The notes: a model not told the origin generated them from the sequence alone. Counted from the first letter of the stretch, positions 7,730 to 17,746 are shown. The stretch is 64,000 bases of DNA from Chloroflexota bacterium (GCA_016234535.1 JACRBH010000245.1:1-64000); one strand, 5' to 3'. A program made the numbers and translations.

Positions 7730-8944
7730 ATGAAGACTACCATTGAAGATCTTGCGATTCTCGCTGGTGCATCGGCTTTTGCAATGCCATTGCATGTTGG
7801 TCGCCCAAACATCGGGGATCGAACGCGATTGTTTGAACGGATCAATGATCTTCTTGACCGTCGTTGGCTCACAAACTATGGTCCCTTTGTGCAGGAGTTT
7901 GAGCAGCGTCTTGCTGAGTTTTTAGGCGTTAGGCACTGTGTTGCTATGTGCAATGCCACTGTGGCGCTGGAGATTGTTACCCGCGCCTTGGGATTTCAAG
8001 GTGAGGTAATCGTTCCTTCTTTCACTTTTATTGCCACGGCTCACGCTCTGCAATGGCAGGAGATCACTCCGGTGTTTTGTGATGTAGACCCGTCCACCCA
8101 CAACTTGGATCCAGCTAAAGTGGAGGCGATGATCACACCCCACACAACTGGCATTATCGGCGTGCATGTTTGGGGAAGGCCATGTAACATTGAGGCCTTG
8201 AGTGAGATCGCGGCGCGGCGCGGCTTGAAATTGATATTTGATGCCGCACATGCTTTCGGTAACTCTTATAAAGGCCGCATGATCGGCAATTTCGGTGCGG
8301 CTGAGGTGTTCAGTTTCCATGCTACTAAGTTCTTTAACACTTTTGAGGGTGGCGCAGTGGCGACCAATGATGATGACCTTGCCGCCAAAATGCGTTTGAT
8401 GAAGAACTTTGGCTTCGCCGGGCACGATACTGTGATCCACGTAGGTACTAACGGTAAGATGAGTGAGATATCCGCTGCAATGGGACTTACCGGGCTGGAG
8501 TCGCTGGATGAAGTCATTGCAGTTAACCGCCGCAACCACCAAGCCTATAGCGTCGGTCTGCAAGATATACCCGGCCTCCAGTTGCTCGCGTACAACGATA
8601 ACGAACGTTGCAATTATCAGTATGTGATCATTGAGGTGAACCAAAAGGCCGCCGGTATTGATCGTGATGAACTGGTGCGTGTCCTTCACGCAGAGAATGT
8701 TTTGGCGCGCCGTTACTTCTACCCTGGATGCCATGAAATGGAGCCATATCGTTCCCATTTCCCTCATGCAGGTTTACTGCTGCCAGAGACGGAGCAGTTA
8801 ACAAAGCGGGTGATGTCACTACCAACGGGCACTGCTGTCGGCCCACATGAGATTGATACCGTTTGCGCTATCATTCGTCTTGCCGTTACCCATAGTCAGG
8901 AGTTACATCGTAGGTTGATTCCAGAACCGAAAGGTCAGCCATGA
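7730..8944 (+). CDS. DegT/DnrJ/EryC1/StrS sugar aminotransferase
   Basis: This 404-residue PLP enzyme transfers an amino group to a keto-sugar nucleotide. It shows VIVPSFTFIATA (93-104), LIFDAAHAFG (168-177) with Asp171, and FSFHATKFFNTFEGG (194-208) with Lys200 as the internal aldimine residue. Length is slightly above the usual 370-390 because of an N-terminal extension. The ribosome site GAGG precedes ATG at 7730. The stop overlaps the next ATG (ATGA). The exact sugar (3- or 4-amino-dideoxyhexose) cannot be told by eye. Confidence 0.9.
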   Translation: MKTTIEDLAILAGASAFAMPLHVGRPNIGDRTRLFERINDLLDRRWLTNYGPFVQEFEQRLAEFLGVRHCVAMCNATVALEIVTRALGFQGEVIVPSFTFIATAHALQWQEITPVFCDVDPSTHNLDPAKVEAMITPHTTGIIGVHVWGRPCNIEALSEIAARRGLKLIFDAAHAFGNSYKGRMIGNFGAAEVFSFHATKFFNTFEGGAVATNDDDLAAKMRLMKNFGFAGHDTVIHVGTNGKMSEISAAMGLTGLESLDEVIAVNRRNHQAYSVGLQDIPGLQLLAYNDNERCNYQYVIIEVNQKAAGIDRDELVRVLHAENVLARRYFYPGCHEMEPYRSHFPHAGLLLPETEQLTKRVMSLPTGTAVGPHEIDTVCAIIRLAVTHSQELHRRLIPEPKGQP

Positions 8945-9906
8945 TGAGCAAAACGGGTTCAAGCTGCACTAACATAAAAGTCAATGTGGCGATGATCACA
9001 TACAATCACGAGCAGTTCATCGCCCAAGCCATTGAGAGTGTGCTCATGCAGCAGACGAATTTTGCAATTGAATTAGTCATTGGCGAAGACTGCTCGACCG
9101 ATGGCACGCGTGCTATCGTAATCGAATATGCCCGGAAATATCCTGAGCAGATCCACATAATTTTGCATGAGCACAATGTGGGCGCGAAAACCAATGCAGT
9201 GGCTGTGTTCAAAGCCTGCCGGGGGCAGTATTTGGCGGCCCTTGAGGGGGACGACTTTTGGACTTCAGCACAAAAACTGCAGCTTCAGGTAGATGCTTTG
9301 GATGGAAATCCGAATTGGTTCATTTGTACTCATCGTATTAATGTTTTTTTTGAGGATGGTACCCAGCCTTCCTATCTTGCTCCATGTCCAAGTCCAAAAC
9401 CTGTTTCCACCTTAGATGATCTCGCGCTGGCTCCTTTCGTGTTCACAAGCACAGCGGTTTTTCGCAGGATCCCTATCGAGTGTTATCCTGATTGGTTTTT
9501 TCAAGTAGAAATTGGCGATTATGCACATTCAGTGTTCTATGCGCAACATGGCAAAATTGGTTTTATAGATGAAGTGATGAGTGCTTATAGAAAACACGAG
9601 GGCGGATTCTGGTCCCAGCGCGAGAGTCTGATGCAAAGAACCGCGCTCGCCCGCGACTTGAGGATCATTGCACGCCATCTGGGCTGGCGGCATCGCCGCG
9701 GATTGGAAAGTCAGGCAGCTCAAGCTCTGTTGAAAAACTTAAAAACGCATCTTGCCAACGGCTCGCTTTCCGAAGCCCGCAAAGTGGCAGCCGAGATATT
9801 CTCCATGACACCTTACTTCCCCGACCTGCCTTGGAACCGTTTTGCTAAAAGAAGCCTGATGGCTTATTTTCCGCAGATATTCCCAAACCTTTATAGACGC
9901 GAGTAA
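8941..9906 (+). CDS. Glycosyltransferase family 2
   Basis: A cytoplasmic 321-residue GT-A transferase. It begins with KVNVAMITYNHEQFIAQAIESV, has IGEDCSTDGT at about 47-56 and the acceptor-side metal motif LEGDDFW near 101-107, where EGDD stands in for DxD. The C-terminal third has no membrane span. It would add one sugar to the lipid-linked repeat unit. It is coupled to the upstream aminotransferase by a 4-nt overlap; the next gene follows after 15 bp. Confidence 0.9.
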   Translation: MMSKTGSSCTNIKVNVAMITYNHEQFIAQAIESVLMQQTNFAIELVIGEDCSTDGTRAIVIEYARKYPEQIHIILHEHNVGAKTNAVAVFKACRGQYLAALEGDDFWTSAQKLQLQVDALDGNPNWFICTHRINVFFEDGTQPSYLAPCPSPKPVSTLDDLALAPFVFTSTAVFRRIPIECYPDWFFQVEIGDYAHSVFYAQHGKIGFIDEVMSAYRKHEGGFWSQRESLMQRTALARDLRIIARHLGWRHRRGLESQAAQALLKNLKTHLANGSLSEARKVAAEIFSMTPYFPDLPWNRFAKRSLMAYFPQIFPNLYRRE

Positions 9907-9921
9907 TTAACCATTACACCA

Positions 9922-11148
9922 ATGAAACTTGCTCTATTCCAAAACATGAAATTCGGCGGGGCAATGCGCGCCTCCCATGAAATTGCAAAAGGACTCGCGC
10001 AACGCGGACACGAACTTCATCTTTTTCATTATAGGTTTGACGAAAACACGCGCGATCTATATGGGATTCCAAAAGAATCGGAAAACCCATTGGATTTTTC
10101 CGGTATTGCAACAATCCATGAACTCCCAGATCCGCGACCTTACCGTCATTTCTCATTGCCGCTTTTGGGATGGCGCTTTAATAAAGTGCGTAAAACCGCG
10201 CAAATGTTGTCGGACTTAAAAATATTCGAACGTTATGCGGAAGCTAGTGCCCGGATAATCGAAGCAGCCGGTTGTGACGCTGTGTTGCTTCACCTGTGCT
10301 GTTTCACAAACGCCCCCCTAATACTTAAATATCTACAGACGCCGTCGTTATGGTTCTGCCAAGAACCCACACGCAATTTGTTCGAAACCGCAAACGAACT
10401 GATGGATTTGGGAATAGGCTACTTTGACCGCATCTATAGAAAAAGACGAAGAGTAGCTGAGATATCAGCAGCCAAGGCCGCAGACGCTATTTTGTGCAAC
10501 TCGGAATTCAGCCGGGAATTTATCTTTCGCTCCTATGGCATCGAAGCAAAAGTCTGTCGCTTGGGCGTTGATACGGAAAAGTTTGCCCCAGCGGAAAACA
10601 TTCCTAAAAAGAATCAGGTCATCTGTTGGGGACCGCTATGGCGCGCCAAAGGACTTGATTTCATCATACGCAGCGTAGCTAAAATACCAGAGACATATCG
10701 TCCAAAAGTATTTTTTCCTTGGTCGCGCGGCAGCAGCGTTTATCAAGCAGAATTAGAGTCGCTGGGAAAAGAATTAGAGGTAGCTATTGATTTTCCGAAA
10801 AACCTTCATGATAACGATCTTCTGGTATTGATCCAAGAGTCAAAAGTCTGCGCTTATGCACCGCGTATGGAGTTGCTTGGTTTGGTCGCATTGGAAGCCA
10901 TGTCAGCCGGTTTGCCGATCATTGGCATCCGCGAAGGTGGCGTTCGGGAGACAGTACTTGACGGAAGTATCGGCTTTCTTTGCGAACGCGATGAGAACGA
11001 ATTCGCCAATCGTCTTTTATTCTTGCTTGAAAATGATGAGCTAAGGGAAAAAATGGGTCAAGCAGCGGCAGTCCATATTCGAAAAGAATGGACATGGTCG
11101 CAAACAGTGGAAAGAATCGAAAAACTTATTACTGGAATCGTACAATGA
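9922..11148 (+). CDS. Glycosyltransferase family 4
   Basis: This 408-residue GT-B enzyme begins MKLALFQNMKFGGAMRASHEIAKGL, where GGA is the glycine-rich acceptor loop. The donor site near residues 315-345 reads ELLGLVALEAMSAGLPIIGI followed by REGG, including the E-x7-E pair of the GT4 family. No signal or membrane segment is seen. Its stop overlaps the next gene's ATG by 4 nt. Linkage and sugar are not predictable here. Confidence 0.88.
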   Translation: MKLALFQNMKFGGAMRASHEIAKGLAQRGHELHLFHYRFDENTRDLYGIPKESENPLDFSGIATIHELPDPRPYRHFSLPLLGWRFNKVRKTAQMLSDLKIFERYAEASARIIEAAGCDAVLLHLCCFTNAPLILKYLQTPSLWFCQEPTRNLFETANELMDLGIGYFDRIYRKRRRVAEISAAKAADAILCNSEFSREFIFRSYGIEAKVCRLGVDTEKFAPAENIPKKNQVICWGPLWRAKGLDFIIRSVAKIPETYRPKVFFPWSRGSSVYQAELESLGKELEVAIDFPKNLHDNDLLVLIQESKVCAYAPRMELLGLVALEAMSAGLPIIGIREGGVRETVLDGSIGFLCERDENEFANRLLFLLENDELREKMGQAAAVHIRKEWTWSQTVERIEKLITGIVQ

Positions 11149-12329
11149 GTAAAAAGAGCAAAAATGCGGGCATGCTTGCATACGATTTTTACCCCTCCGA
11201 AGGCGGAATACAAACATTCATGCGCAGCATAGTTGCGGCTGACCTTGACATCAAGTGGACTGTGCTAACCCGCAAAGTCGACAGTCATCGTCTGGATGCG
11301 GAGCACCCATACAATGTGGCGCGAACAACGCTGCGCCCGCAACTGCGGATCGTAGACCGGCTGTGGCTCAAGATGCGGCGCGGCGAATTTTCACTGCCGC
11401 AGTTGATTGCCTTCCAAACGGAAAAAAAACTAATTCGTTTAAGTAAGCACACAAGGGCCGACTTCCTTTTTGCCGACCAACTTATATCGGCGGCATCTGT
11501 TAGAGTGGCGGCGCGGCGACTTGGAATCCCGTGGGGGCTAGGCGTTTATGGAAAAGAACTGCTTAATGGGAATGAAGAAGATAGGAACCTGCTTGCAGAC
11601 GCAGACCTTGTTCTTGCATGCAGCAATTACTCAAACGAACTTGCAAAATCGAGAGGCGCCAACGAGGCGCGGACCAAAACGCTTCATCCTTCTGTGGATG
11701 TTGATTTCTTCAGGCTGCCCAAAGACAGGCAGGCGGCTCGAAAGAAGCTTGGGGTTGACGGGCAAGAGACTCTTATCACAGTAGCTCATTTGGTTCAACG
11801 CAAAGGGCACGACCTGGTCATTCAAGCGCTTCCGACAATAAGATCAATTTATCCGAATGTTATTTACTTGATTGTTGGACGCGGGGCATATGAAAATTCC
11901 TTGCGCGGTTTGGCAAAGGCTCTCGGGGTTTCCGAATCGGTCAGGTTTTGCGGTTACGTGCCAACTCAAAACCTGCCCCTTTATTATGGAGCGGCGGACG
12001 TTCACATCATGGCAAGCGCCGCAGATGGGGATGTCGAGGGCTTTGGCATTTCCTTCATTGAAGCAGCGGCTTGCGGAACGCCGTCCATCGGCAGCCGCTC
12101 CGGTGGCATTCTGGATGCAATAGCAGACGGTTCAAGTGGATTTCTGGTTGAGCTTGGGGATGTTCAAGGTCTCTCAAAATTAATCATGAAGATTCTGGAG
12201 AATAAAAACCTGCGCGATCAGGTGGGTCTTGTGGCGCGGAAAATGGCTGAAACGCGCTTCTCTAAAAATGCCTTTGAACAGGCATTGATAGATTCGTTGA
12301 ATCAAACTATTTTTTCAGAGCGACATTAA
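11145..12329 (+). CDS. Glycosyltransferase family 4
   Basis: The 394-residue GT-B protein starts at the ATG that overlaps the previous stop (ATGA), reading MSKKSKNAGMLAYDFYPSEGG. An open frame extends upstream to 11088 but would overlap the previous gene by 60 nt with no ribosome site. The donor domain shows VEGFGISFIEAAACGTPSIG then SRSGGI near residues 305-330, and LIVGRGAYE near 240. It is one of seven GT-B enzymes in the locus. Confidence 0.88.
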   Translation: MSKKSKNAGMLAYDFYPSEGGIQTFMRSIVAADLDIKWTVLTRKVDSHRLDAEHPYNVARTTLRPQLRIVDRLWLKMRRGEFSLPQLIAFQTEKKLIRLSKHTRADFLFADQLISAASVRVAARRLGIPWGLGVYGKELLNGNEEDRNLLADADLVLACSNYSNELAKSRGANEARTKTLHPSVDVDFFRLPKDRQAARKKLGVDGQETLITVAHLVQRKGHDLVIQALPTIRSIYPNVIYLIVGRGAYENSLRGLAKALGVSESVRFCGYVPTQNLPLYYGAADVHIMASAADGDVEGFGISFIEAAACGTPSIGSRSGGILDAIADGSSGFLVELGDVQGLSKLIMKILENKNLRDQVGLVARKMAETRFSKNAFEQALIDSLNQTIFSERH

Positions 12330-12345
12330 TTCATTGGAGAATTCA

Positions 12346-13170
12346 ATGCAAGACCAACAGCAACAGGAAGTATATAAAGGCTTTTGGAGCGGACATACCG
12401 AAGACGACTATTCCGACCCGCATATTTTGGACGGAGATTCAAGGAAGGGCTTGAATATTCTCGTTCTGGGCTGCGGAACAGGGTCGGATTGTTGGCATTT
12501 GACTTCCGAGCATTACGTCTGCGGTATGGATATCTCGGAATCAGGCATCGCTATTGCGCGCGCTCACGGAATTGACGCGACCCTGACCAGCGTGACCGAG
12601 CCTTTTCCATATCCCGATGCCTCATTTGATATTGTCGTGGCGAAAGATATTCTCGAACATATTCTCGATCCCCTTTCTGTAATGAAGGAAGTAAAGCGTG
12701 TCCTGCGACCACAGGGAAATCTCGTAACCCTTATCCCGAATCAATTCTATTGGCATTTTCGGTTGAGGTATCTTTTTGGCAATAACCTGGTCTGGAAGAC
12801 CTTCCTGCACGATCAAACTGAAACCTACGAAGAGTGGAACTACATCCATGTCCGCTTTTTTACTTGGCGCGGCGTGCAGCGTTTCCTGAAAGTTGCGGGC
12901 TTCCAGATCACAAAATTTTATTTCGACTTCGGAACGCTTGAGCATTACTTTGTCCCGGATTATTACGAACGCATGTATCGACGACTATGGGCAGCGGGCG
13001 AGAAGAAAAGCAAGCGCGGATTGTTGGTATGCTATGTCATGTATCCATTATGGCGGATTCTTAATTTCCTGTTCCCCAAGCGGTTGCGTAACAGGGTTGT
13101 CGCTTTGGCCCCTGGGCTTCTAACTGCAGGTTTTTATCTTCGCTGTACGCCCGTTCAAGAACCAAATTGA
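12346..13170 (+). CDS. Class I SAM-dependent methyltransferase
   Basis: I place the start at ATG 12346 because GGAGA lies 6 nt upstream; a TTG at 12334 is in frame but lies in the ribosome site itself. The 274-residue protein has motif I LVLGCGTGSDCWHL (about 37-50), an acidic strand end GMDIS, and FDIVVAKDILEHILDP (about 92-107), typical of type 11 methyltransferases. The C-terminal part contains two hydrophobic, basic-flanked segments. In this context it probably methylates a sugar residue or lipid carrier product. Confidence 0.85.
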   Translation: MQDQQQQEVYKGFWSGHTEDDYSDPHILDGDSRKGLNILVLGCGTGSDCWHLTSEHYVCGMDISESGIAIARAHGIDATLTSVTEPFPYPDASFDIVVAKDILEHILDPLSVMKEVKRVLRPQGNLVTLIPNQFYWHFRLRYLFGNNLVWKTFLHDQTETYEEWNYIHVRFFTWRGVQRFLKVAGFQITKFYFDFGTLEHYFVPDYYERMYRRLWAAGEKKSKRGLLVCYVMYPLWRILNFLFPKRLRNRVVALAPGLLTAGFYLRCTPVQEPN

Positions 13171-13176
13171 TTCAAC

Positions 13177-14310
13177 ATGAATATCGTTTACCTCGACTTT
13201 AGACCCTTTTCTCATTTCGTTCGCAACGGTTTCCGTCAACGGGCGGGAAGAATTCTATATCATCTGATTCGCTCAGACAGAGTAGCACGTCTTGTCTATG
13301 TCTGGTGGAATGAGGATTCTTTTTCCAGTAGTCAAGATGAACTGCCGTCAGATGTTGAGTACAAGGAAATGATCTTGCATGAGGCCAGACGAGCCCCCCT
13401 TCCCTTTGCTAGGCGACTCGGGCTTGTTGGCGGCTGGGTTGATAAACCTAGAATCCAGAAAGCCGTTGCAGCGTGCAGAGAATTATCAGGGTCTTACTGG
13501 GTTTGGGCAACGGACCCGCGACTTGCGGTTCCAGCACGCGAGCTGGCGAACAGACTGAATGGAAAATTATGTGTTGATCTGATTGATAATTTCGCAGTAC
13601 GTTTTGAAGGTGCGCAGGAGAAATTGTTTAGGAAGGCATATGAAGATACGAGTCGGCTCGCGGATAAAATTGTGGCTAACACCCCTGAAATGCAAAGTTA
13701 TCTAAACATTCCGGATACAAAATTTAAGTGTGTGCTGAATGGAGTCGATTGGCAGGTATTTCATAATGGGATACACCTTCGAGAACCATCGGATATCACA
13801 AATATACCGCGACCACGTGTGGGTTTTGTCGGGACCCTGACTTCACTCAATGATATAAACCTTCTAAACGTTGTGGCAAAAGAGATCCCCGAATGTTCGG
13901 TTGTAGTTGTAGGGCCTATCAGGGAGGAGGATAAACCGCTGGATCCAAGAATTCATTCTCTTGGGATGAAATCCTACATTGAGGTGCCTTCATACATTTC
14001 CTCTTTTGATATTTGTATTTCTGTTTATAGGAAGCACCCTGCCGTGCTATATATTGACTCGCAAAAGATAAAAGAATATCTCGCGGCGGGGAAGCTAGTT
14101 GTGTCCTCCCACTCTTCTAATATCAGCCCTGAATCAGCATATGTCTCGGTGGCGAATAATGTTGATGAATTTGTCTGCATGGTGCGTGATGCTATTGAAA
14201 AGACAGCCGATGCTAGTTTACGAGATAGGATTAGCTTAAGTGTTGCGGATCAAGATTGGCAGAAGCGTATAAGCGAGATTCTTGACTTTCTTGAGGAAGA
14301 TAACGCTTAA
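13177..14310 (+). CDS. GT-B glycosyltransferase
   Basis: The 377-residue protein has an N-terminal FRPFSHFVRNGFRQRAGRI segment, a mid-protein KIVANTPEMQSYL and VLNGVDWQVF (the GT4 hinge consensus N-G-V-D), and a donor half ending with IKEYLAAGKLVVSS. It is a shorter, less canonical GT4/GT1-like enzyme, without the usual E-x7-E in full. It follows the methyltransferase by 6 bp and overlaps the next start by one base (TAATG). Confidence 0.8.
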   Translation: MNIVYLDFRPFSHFVRNGFRQRAGRILYHLIRSDRVARLVYVWWNEDSFSSSQDELPSDVEYKEMILHEARRAPLPFARRLGLVGGWVDKPRIQKAVAACRELSGSYWVWATDPRLAVPARELANRLNGKLCVDLIDNFAVRFEGAQEKLFRKAYEDTSRLADKIVANTPEMQSYLNIPDTKFKCVLNGVDWQVFHNGIHLREPSDITNIPRPRVGFVGTLTSLNDINLLNVVAKEIPECSVVVVGPIREEDKPLDPRIHSLGMKSYIEVPSYISSFDICISVYRKHPAVLYIDSQKIKEYLAAGKLVVSSHSSNISPESAYVSVANNVDEFVCMVRDAIEKTADASLRDRISLSVADQDWQKRISEILDFLEEDNA

Positions 14311-15494
14311 TGAAGTGGCCCTGCACGCTTGTCTTTACTGCAAATGCGCCCCAGTCCTCTTCATCTGCATCGGCGCAGGTATTGGAAAGACTTATATCTG
14401 GTGCTGAAGATCATTTTGGATATATTCATCAGGCAAATGAATTTCAACGAAGGGCAGTGACATCGGTTTACGTTCCAGTTGAAAATGCTTTTGGAGCCTT
14501 ATCGCAGCAGCCGGTTTTGTGGCGTTTTGAGCAATTTGGATGGTATCATGCAGCTGTGCGCGAAGGGTTGCGATTAACAACTAACTCAAAATGGGATGTG
14601 ATCCTGGCGTGTCATCCCAACATGGCCTTTGCCCTGGCTGCTGCAGAAGTTGCCCGGATAAGAGACCTGCCGCTAGTCTTGTATTTGATGGATCTATTTG
14701 CGGAAAGTCGTGTAAATCCAGTTGAGAAGATGTGGGCAGGAATTACAGAAAAAAAATTGTTCAAGCAGGCATCAACTGTTGTCTGTTTAACTGAAGGGAT
14801 GCAAAAGTACTACTCGCACAAATATAATATAAGTTCAGTTCTCCTGCCGCATTGCGTTACCGAACCGGAAATTGCCAAAGCTATCGCTAGTAAACCGGGT
14901 TTAAGCGTTGGGTCGCCAGTAATTATTACCTATGCAGGTGGGATTTATCAGGCTCGTTTAGATTCGTTGATGATTGTGAAGCAAGCCATCGAAGAGCTTA
15001 ATGCTGAGGGTTACCCTGCACAACTAAACATACTCGGTAATAATGATCCAGTCCAATTGGCCGCCTGGGGTATTGAGGGGCTGTATGTGAGCGTTACCCA
15101 CATCAAGGATCGAAGTGAATTCATGAAACAATTGCGCCATTCTGATATTCTACTTTCCACGATAGCTTTCAAGTCTTCCTACCCCTTACAGGATCAAACC
15201 TGCTTTCCAACAAAGACTTTTGATTACTTCCTTGCTGGGAAACCATTGCTGGTAGTTGCGCCAGAACGAACCGACTATGTTAACTATATGAAGAAAAATA
15301 ACAGCGCCATGATTGTAACAGCTCCTAAGTCCAATATAGTTGCTAAGCACATTTACCAACTTGTGACGGATATGGCCTTAAGAAAACAGTTGGTAGATTC
15401 TGGTTTTATGCAAATGGATGCTCATAATCAGAAGACCATACAAGCATCGTTGAATAAAGTGTTGGTACAAAATTCTAGGTTTTCAGACGCGTAA
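14310..15494 (+). CDS. GT-B glycosyltransferase
   Basis: The 394-residue protein contains LPLVLYLMDLFAESR near 120-135, VVCLTEGMQKYY near 152-163, ITYAGGIYQARLDSL near 208-222, and a donor-site segment CFPTKTFDYFLAGKPLLVV near 296-314. These fit the GT4/WfgS-like group in O-antigen loci. Its TAATG start implies coupling to the previous transferase. It ends the tight run; an 83-bp gap follows. Confidence 0.8.
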   Translation: MKWPCTLVFTANAPQSSSSASAQVLERLISGAEDHFGYIHQANEFQRRAVTSVYVPVENAFGALSQQPVLWRFEQFGWYHAAVREGLRLTTNSKWDVILACHPNMAFALAAAEVARIRDLPLVLYLMDLFAESRVNPVEKMWAGITEKKLFKQASTVVCLTEGMQKYYSHKYNISSVLLPHCVTEPEIAKAIASKPGLSVGSPVIITYAGGIYQARLDSLMIVKQAIEELNAEGYPAQLNILGNNDPVQLAAWGIEGLYVSVTHIKDRSEFMKQLRHSDILLSTIAFKSSYPLQDQTCFPTKTFDYFLAGKPLLVVAPERTDYVNYMKKNNSAMIVTAPKSNIVAKHIYQLVTDMALRKQLVDSGFMQMDAHNQKTIQASLNKVLVQNSRFSDA

Positions 15495-15577
15495 GTAAAG
15501 AAATTTTCTTTGGGAGGAAAGGAAGAGCACTTTGAAAGTTTTGGATTAAACTACCGCAATAGACAGGAGAATAATGT

Positions 15578-16468
15578 ATGTTGAATAGAGCGCCAATATT
15601 TATCAACGGATTTAATCGAGGCGGGACCAATCTCTTACAATTTCTTATTGCAGCACATCCGAATGTATGTGTGTTGAATTGTGAAACTCATGAACTTTTC
15701 TATGGAAAATCGAACGAACCGATTAGAAAATGGTTTGATCGACTTTGGGGTTTGCCTATTATTGTGTCCTCCCGTCAACATATGTTTTACGTCAGCAACT
15801 TGAAGGAGAGAAACCAAATACCCCCAATCATAGGGAAGTATATAGATTGGTTATTTTTCCGATCTAAAATGAGCTCCGTTATGAATAGATTTAAGGATGA
15901 TCAAGGAACGAAATATTCACGAGAGGAGATAAAATCGTCCAGATTGCTTTGCAAAAATACCAATGGCGTTATTTTTACGTCAAAGGAGTTGCAGCGGATA
16001 TACCCGGATGCGATTTTTATATCTCTGGTTCGAAATGGCATGGCTCTTTGCGAGAGCTATATTCGGCGAGGTTCTTCAGCGCAGGAGTTTGGAAAAATGT
16101 ATGAGCGGACATGTCAAAAGATGATGGAGGACGAGGCTGCCTTGCATAATTATTACATCGTTCATTTTGAGGATATGCTTAATGACCCGATTGCGTTTGT
16201 GAAGGATATATATGCTAAGGCAAATCTTGATCTTACTCAGGCAAAAAAATTTGGACTGAAAGCAAAAAGTTCGATGGACAAGGACGGAGTTCGGAGCCTT
16301 GTGTTTGGTACAACAGAAGGTGAGAGAGTATGGGTGCCGTTGGAAAGGCTTGGCGAGCATCTTCGAGCAAATGTTGATAATAATCAGATTGATCAGTTAA
16401 AGCCCGAAGAAATTAAAGAGTTTTTAAAATATGCTAGTGGGTCTATGAAACATTATGGCTATTTATAA
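15578..16468 (+). CDS. Sulfotransferase family protein
   Basis: The 296-residue protein has a P-loop-like motif INGFNRGGTNLLQFL (9-23), which matches the 5'-phosphosulfate loop of PAPS-dependent sulfotransferases, and FISLVRNGMALCESYIRRG near 148-166, matching the 3'-phosphate-binding R-x7-S region. Sulfation of a sugar in the exported glycan is the likely role, but homology is distant. A good ribosome site (AGGAG) precedes the ATG. No PAPS-synthesis genes are in the window. Confidence 0.7.
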   Translation: MLNRAPIFINGFNRGGTNLLQFLIAAHPNVCVLNCETHELFYGKSNEPIRKWFDRLWGLPIIVSSRQHMFYVSNLKERNQIPPIIGKYIDWLFFRSKMSSVMNRFKDDQGTKYSREEIKSSRLLCKNTNGVIFTSKELQRIYPDAIFISLVRNGMALCESYIRRGSSAQEFGKMYERTCQKMMEDEAALHNYYIVHFEDMLNDPIAFVKDIYAKANLDLTQAKKFGLKAKSSMDKDGVRSLVFGTTEGERVWVPLERLGEHLRANVDNNQIDQLKPEEIKEFLKYASGSMKHYGYL

Positions 16469-16511
16469 AAATGCAAATAATTTTTTCATGCTTACTCGAT
16501 GGTTATAGTTA

Positions 16512-17639
16512 ATGCGTATTGGCATAATAGCCCCATTTCACGATTTCGGAGGCAGTGAACATCAGATCCTTTTGCTATTGCGAGGATTACAACAGAGAGG
16601 CGTTGAGTTTGTTTTTTTTCACTTAAACATCCGATCACCTGAGCTCCTTGAGGAACTCGAATCAATTCCTGATTGCAACCATGTCGAAATTCGCCTGCGT
16701 TCAGTGAAGAAGATATTCTATTTTGTTCAAGATATGCAAAATATAGCGAAGCAATTGCGCAAGTCTGAATGCGAACTCCTACACTGTTGGAATTATACAG
16801 GGCATATTATCGGAGGGGTGGTCTCTAAATTTACTCGGGTTCCCTGTATTTATTCTATTGGAGGTTTGGATCCATGGAAAAAAAACTGGCAATTGCCGTT
16901 CTATCGATTGCTAAACTGGCTTGCTGATGTCTTTGTGTTTCAATCTGATATAGAGCGTGATGCCGTAAGCCGTAAAGAATGGATTCCATTAAAACGGACA
17001 ATGATAATTCCTAATGGAATGGACCATACGCGATTTCATCCTGCCAATCGAGATGAGGTCAGGGAGGAGATTCGCAAAGAAATGAGTTTGCACCTTTCAC
17101 TTCCTTTGATTTTGTCGGTGGGTAGTCTACGTCGAATCAAAGGACACGATGTCTTGATCGAGGCAGTACGGAGAATCTGTGAAGCTCAACCCGATCTTCC
17201 ATTTCAAGTGTTAATTGTGGGGGATGGGCCACTCCGTGAAGCATATGAACAATCTTCGAGAGGACTGCCAATCACTTTTTCAGGCTTTCGGAAAGATGTG
17301 GAGCGGTTCTACCTTGCTGCTGATCTTTACTGCCAACCTTCGCGCTCGGAAGGGTTGCCAAATGCAGTGATTGAGGCTTTGGGTTGTGGATTACCGGTTA
17401 TTGCTTCTGAAGTAGGGGGTATATCTGCCCTTGTTACAGCTGAGAATGGTCTTCTTTGTAAGAGTGAAGACCCAGAATCTTTGGCCAAGCAAGTTTATTC
17501 ACTGCTATTGCTTCCAGAGACCTGGCCAATAAAAGCTTTGGCGTCTCGCAGAGTAAGCGAAGGCTTTTCAACTGATAGGATGTTAAATTCATACATAGCC
17601 CTATACAATAGTGTTTATCTTGCGAATAAAACAAACTAA
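16512..17639 (+). CDS. Glycosyltransferase family 4
   Basis: A canonical 375-residue GT4 enzyme. It begins MRIGIIAPFHDFGGSEHQI, with the glycine-rich acceptor loop, has the hinge IPNGMDHTRFHP near 167-178, LSVGSLRRIKGHDVLI near 196-211, and the donor motif SEGLPNAVIEALGCGLPVIA then SEVGG near 280-305. E-x7-E is intact. Cytoplasmic. Confidence 0.92.
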   Translation: MRIGIIAPFHDFGGSEHQILLLLRGLQQRGVEFVFFHLNIRSPELLEELESIPDCNHVEIRLRSVKKIFYFVQDMQNIAKQLRKSECELLHCWNYTGHIIGGVVSKFTRVPCIYSIGGLDPWKKNWQLPFYRLLNWLADVFVFQSDIERDAVSRKEWIPLKRTMIIPNGMDHTRFHPANRDEVREEIRKEMSLHLSLPLILSVGSLRRIKGHDVLIEAVRRICEAQPDLPFQVLIVGDGPLREAYEQSSRGLPITFSGFRKDVERFYLAADLYCQPSRSEGLPNAVIEALGCGLPVIASEVGGISALVTAENGLLCKSEDPESLAKQVYSLLLLPETWPIKALASRRVSEGFSTDRMLNSYIALYNSVYLANKTN

Positions 17640-17746
17640 ATTGTTGAAATATTGTATAAATCAAAAGTATAGAAAATTTCAATAGAGGGAATTCGCAAGT
17701 AGATTAGTTTGAAGTTTTTCACCAAAACTAAAAAAGGAATCTTACT

